Of a DNA stretch of 7,611 nt, positions 5,864 to 7,611 are shown one piece after another. The notes beneath the pieces were generated by a model. The model saw nothing but the letters and a program-made list of their open reading frames with translations, was not told where the DNA came from and searched no databases. The position numbers and the translations under genes were made by a program. Origin of the DNA: Cupriavidus sp. (GTDB taxonomy: Bacteria > Pseudomonadota > Gammaproteobacteria > Burkholderiales > Burkholderiaceae); assembly GCA_013362725.1 (NCBI GenBank), contig JABFVP010000580.1:1-7611 (forward strand). The letters are read 5' to 3'. The first letter of the stretch is position 1; each line of letters starts with the position of its first letter.

Positions 5864-6715
5864 TCAGCGCAGCAGCCGGCGGCGCAGCAGCACCAGGCAC
5901 ACCACCAGCGCGATGACCGCATAGGCGACCAGCACCGCCAGGTGCAAGCCCGCAGCGTCGACCGGGCGGCCCAGCATCAGCGGCCGGATCAGCGCCACCG
6001 CGTGAGCCAGGGGCAGCGCCTTGGCGGCAGCCTGCACGCCTTCGGGCAACTGCTCCAGCGGGAAGAACACCCCGGACAGCAGCAGCATCGGCGTCATCAC
6101 CAGGGTCTGGTAGAACATGAAGAAGTCATAGCTGGGCGCCAGCGCGGTGACGATCATCGCCAGCGCGGCGAAGGCGATCCCGGCCAGCACGATCACCGGC
6201 AGCGCCAGCAGCGCCCCCGGCATCTGCGCATAGCCGAGCGCGCCCGCCACCAGCATGATGGCCAGCCCCGACAGCACCGCCTTGCTGGCGGCCCAGGCGA
6301 TCTCGCCCAGCACCACGTCGCCCAGCGTCAGCGGCGCATGCATGATCGCTTCCCAGGTGCGCTGCACATGCATGCGCGAGAACGCCGAATACATCGACTC
6401 GAAGCTGGCCGACATCATTACGCTTGACGCGGTGGTGCCGGCCGCCAGGAAGGCGATATACGACACCCCGTCGACCTGGCCCACCATCAGGCCGAGCCCG
6501 AGGCCCAGGCCGAACAGGTAGATCATCGGGTCGGCCAGGTTGCCGATCATCGACGGAACGGCCAGCTTCTTCCACACCATGTAGTTGCGGTACCAGACCA
6601 TCATCCAGTTGCGCAGGTTGCGCGGCAGCAGCGGCTGCGGATAGGCCTGGCGCGCCGCCATGGCGGCGGCGGGGGTGGCATCGGTGGCGTCCGCGCGGGG
6701 GTCCTGTTCGCTCAT
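5864..6715 (-). CDS. NodJ-family ABC-2 type transporter permease
   Basis: This is the membrane subunit of an ABC exporter in the inner membrane. The 283 residues carry about six hydrophobic segments (roughly 58-79, 85-104, 137-160, 167-191, 196-219, 257-277) after a soluble N-terminus of about 50 residues. ABC-2 family features include YIAFLAAGTTASSVMM, the RTWEAIMHAPLT coupling-helix region, and the late LLLSGVFFPLEQLP motif followed by LPLAHAVALIRPL, all like NodJ. NodJ proteins of rhizobia export lipo-chitin Nod factors, but no nodulation genes are present here. The substrate is therefore unknown, and related systems are common in non-symbiotic Burkholderiales. The start ATG is supported by AGGGGA 4 bases upstream. 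The N-terminal extension of about 20 residues (Ala/Asp-rich) is longer than in NodJ. It works with the ATPase encoded 13 bases upstream. Confidence 0.94.
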   Translation of the reverse strand: MSEQDPRADATDATPAAAMAARQAYPQPLLPRNLRNWMMVWYRNYMVWKKLAVPSMIGNLADPMIYLFGLGLGLGLMVGQVDGVSYIAFLAAGTTASSVMMSASFESMYSAFSRMHVQRTWEAIMHAPLTLGDVVLGEIAWAASKAVLSGLAIMLVAGALGYAQMPGALLALPVIVLAGIAFAALAMIVTALAPSYDFFMFYQTLVMTPMLLLSGVFFPLEQLPEGVQAAAKALPLAHAVALIRPLMLGRPVDAAGLHLAVLVAYAVIALVVCLVLLRRRLLR

Positions 6716-6719
6716 GTCG

Positions 6720-6725
6720 TCCCCT
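6720..6725 (-). promoter_or_regulatory. Shine-Dalgarno site of the permease gene
   Basis: On the minus strand AGGGGA lies 4 bases before the permease ATG, within the 13-base gap after the ATPase stop. It supports the chosen start and separate initiation within one operon. Confidence 0.75.
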
Positions 6726-6728
6726 GGT

Positions 6729-7611
6729 TCAGTCGCGCATCTCGCGGCCGGTCAGCTTGAGGAACACGTCCTCGAGGTTGGCCGGGCGGTGCAGGTAGCG
6801 CACGCCGCTCCTGCCGTGCAGCGCCGCCAGCAGCGGGGCGGGCTCGCGCACGTAGCAGAACAGCGTCTCGCCGCTCATTTCGGTGCGCTGCGCCAGCGGC
6901 GTCAGCGTGCCGCGCAGCGTGTCCAGTTCATCGCCATAGACCTCGACCACGTCGCAGCCGATCTGGCTGTCGATCAGCTCGTGCGGCTTGCCCTCGGCGA
7001 TCTTGCGGCCGCCGTCGATCACGCACAGGTAGTTGCACAGCCGTTCGGCTTCTTCCATGAAGTGCGTGGTCAGCAGGATGGTCTTGCCGCTGGCCATCAG
7101 CGACTTCAGCCGCTCCCAGATCAGGTGGCGCGCCTGCGGGTCGAGGCCGGTGGTGGGCTCGTCCATCACCAGCAGGTCCGGGTCGTTGATCAGCGCGCGC
7201 GCCACGGTCAGGCGCCGGCGCATGCCGCCGGAGAGGTCGCGCACCTGCGCGTCGGCGCGGTTTTCGAGCCGCGCGAATTCCAGCAGCTTCGGCACGCGCC
7301 GATCGATCTCGGCCGACGACAGCCCTAAGTAGCGGCCGAAGATGCGCAGGTTCTCGATCACCGAGAAGTCCGGATCGAGATTGTCGAACTGCGGTACCAC
7401 GCCCACGCGCATGCGCGCCTGCGGCGCGCGCTCGGGGATGGGCTCGCCGCACAGCGTCAGCGTGCCCGCCAGCGGCGTGGTCAGGCCCAGCAGCAGCCGC
7501 AGCGTGGTGGTCTTGCCGGCGCCGATGGGGCCCAGCAGGCCAAAGCACTGGCCGCGGAAAACCTGCAGGTCGAGGTCGTCGACCACGACCGTGTCGCCGT
7601 ATTGCTTGCGC
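6729..7611 (-). CDS. NodI-family ABC transporter ATP-binding protein, start outside window
   Basis: This cytoplasmic ATPase subunit drives the partner permease encoded immediately downstream. The frame stays open to the window edge and reads RKQYGDTVVVDDLDLQV before the first in-frame GTG, a typical ABC N-terminal strand, so the true start is beyond 7611. About 294 residues are visible of the usual 300 or so. Counting from the GTG codon at 7586: Walker A GPIGAGKTT (19-27), Q-loop VVPQFDNLD (Q66), signature LSGGMRRRL (118-126), Walker B LLVMDEP (138-144), D-loop GLDP, and H-loop TTHFMEEAERL (H175). The C-terminal LEDVFLKLTGRE is typical of DrrA/NodI-type exporter ATPases. The third Walker A residue is Ile where this family usually has Asn; the P-loop consensus remains intact. 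All catalytic motifs are present, so the protein should be active. Confidence 0.96.
   Translation of the reverse strand, partial: RKQYGDTVVVDDLDLQVFRGQCFGLLGPIGAGKTTTLRLLLGLTTPLAGTLTLCGEPIPERAPQARMRVGVVPQFDNLDPDFSVIENLRIFGRYLGLSSAEIDRRVPKLLEFARLENRADAQVRDLSGGMRRRLTVARALINDPDLLVMDEPTTGLDPQARHLIWERLKSLMASGKTILLTTHFMEEAERLCNYLCVIDGGRKIAEGKPHELIDSQIGCDVVEVYGDELDTLRGTLTPLAQRTEMSGETLFCYVREPAPLLAALHGRSGVRYLHRPANLEDVFLKLTGREMRD

Overview
This window looks like a housekeeping stretch of a GC-rich betaproteobacterial chromosome. Gene content, protein sequences and order best fit Burkholderiaceae, most likely Cupriavidus or Ralstonia; this is judged from memory of the families, not from a search. No mobile element, CRISPR array, tRNA, rRNA or sign of recent transfer was seen.

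Positions 1-3955 (+ strand) hold a compact co-directional block: the 3' end of folC (folate polyglutamylation), a SPOR-domain protein of the DedD type, cvpA (membrane protein) and purF (first committed step of purine synthesis). This is the same folC-dedD-cvpA-purF order known from E. coli, so it is an ancient operon arrangement. The gaps are 107, 40 and 103 bases, with short GC-rich hairpins but no T-tract terminators, so read-through is expected.

Positions 3956-4299 are the only long gene-free stretch and the most informative part of the window. It carries a sigma70-like promoter (TTGACG, 17-base spacer, TAACAT), a SAM-II (SAM-alpha) type riboswitch aptamer whose first paired base falls where transcription should start, a spacer hairpin, and a strong intrinsic terminator with six Ts. 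Together they form a leader that should repress metZ, the O-succinylhomoserine sulfhydrylase gene at 4300-5505, when S-adenosylmethionine is plentiful. Two features deserve testing. A hairpin that only a purF read-through RNA can form would sequester the aptamer's P1 strand. The aptamer's GCTTGC is also the exact complement of GCAAGC at the base of the terminator, which suggests a switching mechanism.

Positions 5510-7611 (- strand) converge on metZ with only 4 bases between the stop codons. They encode, in transcription order, a NodI-type ABC ATPase (start lies outside the window), a NodJ-type ABC-2 permease, and a small alanine/valine-rich lipoprotein of unknown function. The ATPase and permease genes are 13 bases apart with a Shine-Dalgarno site in the gap and should form one exporter whose substrate cannot be read from sequence.

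I found no wholly new system. The best lead is the layered control region in front of metZ.
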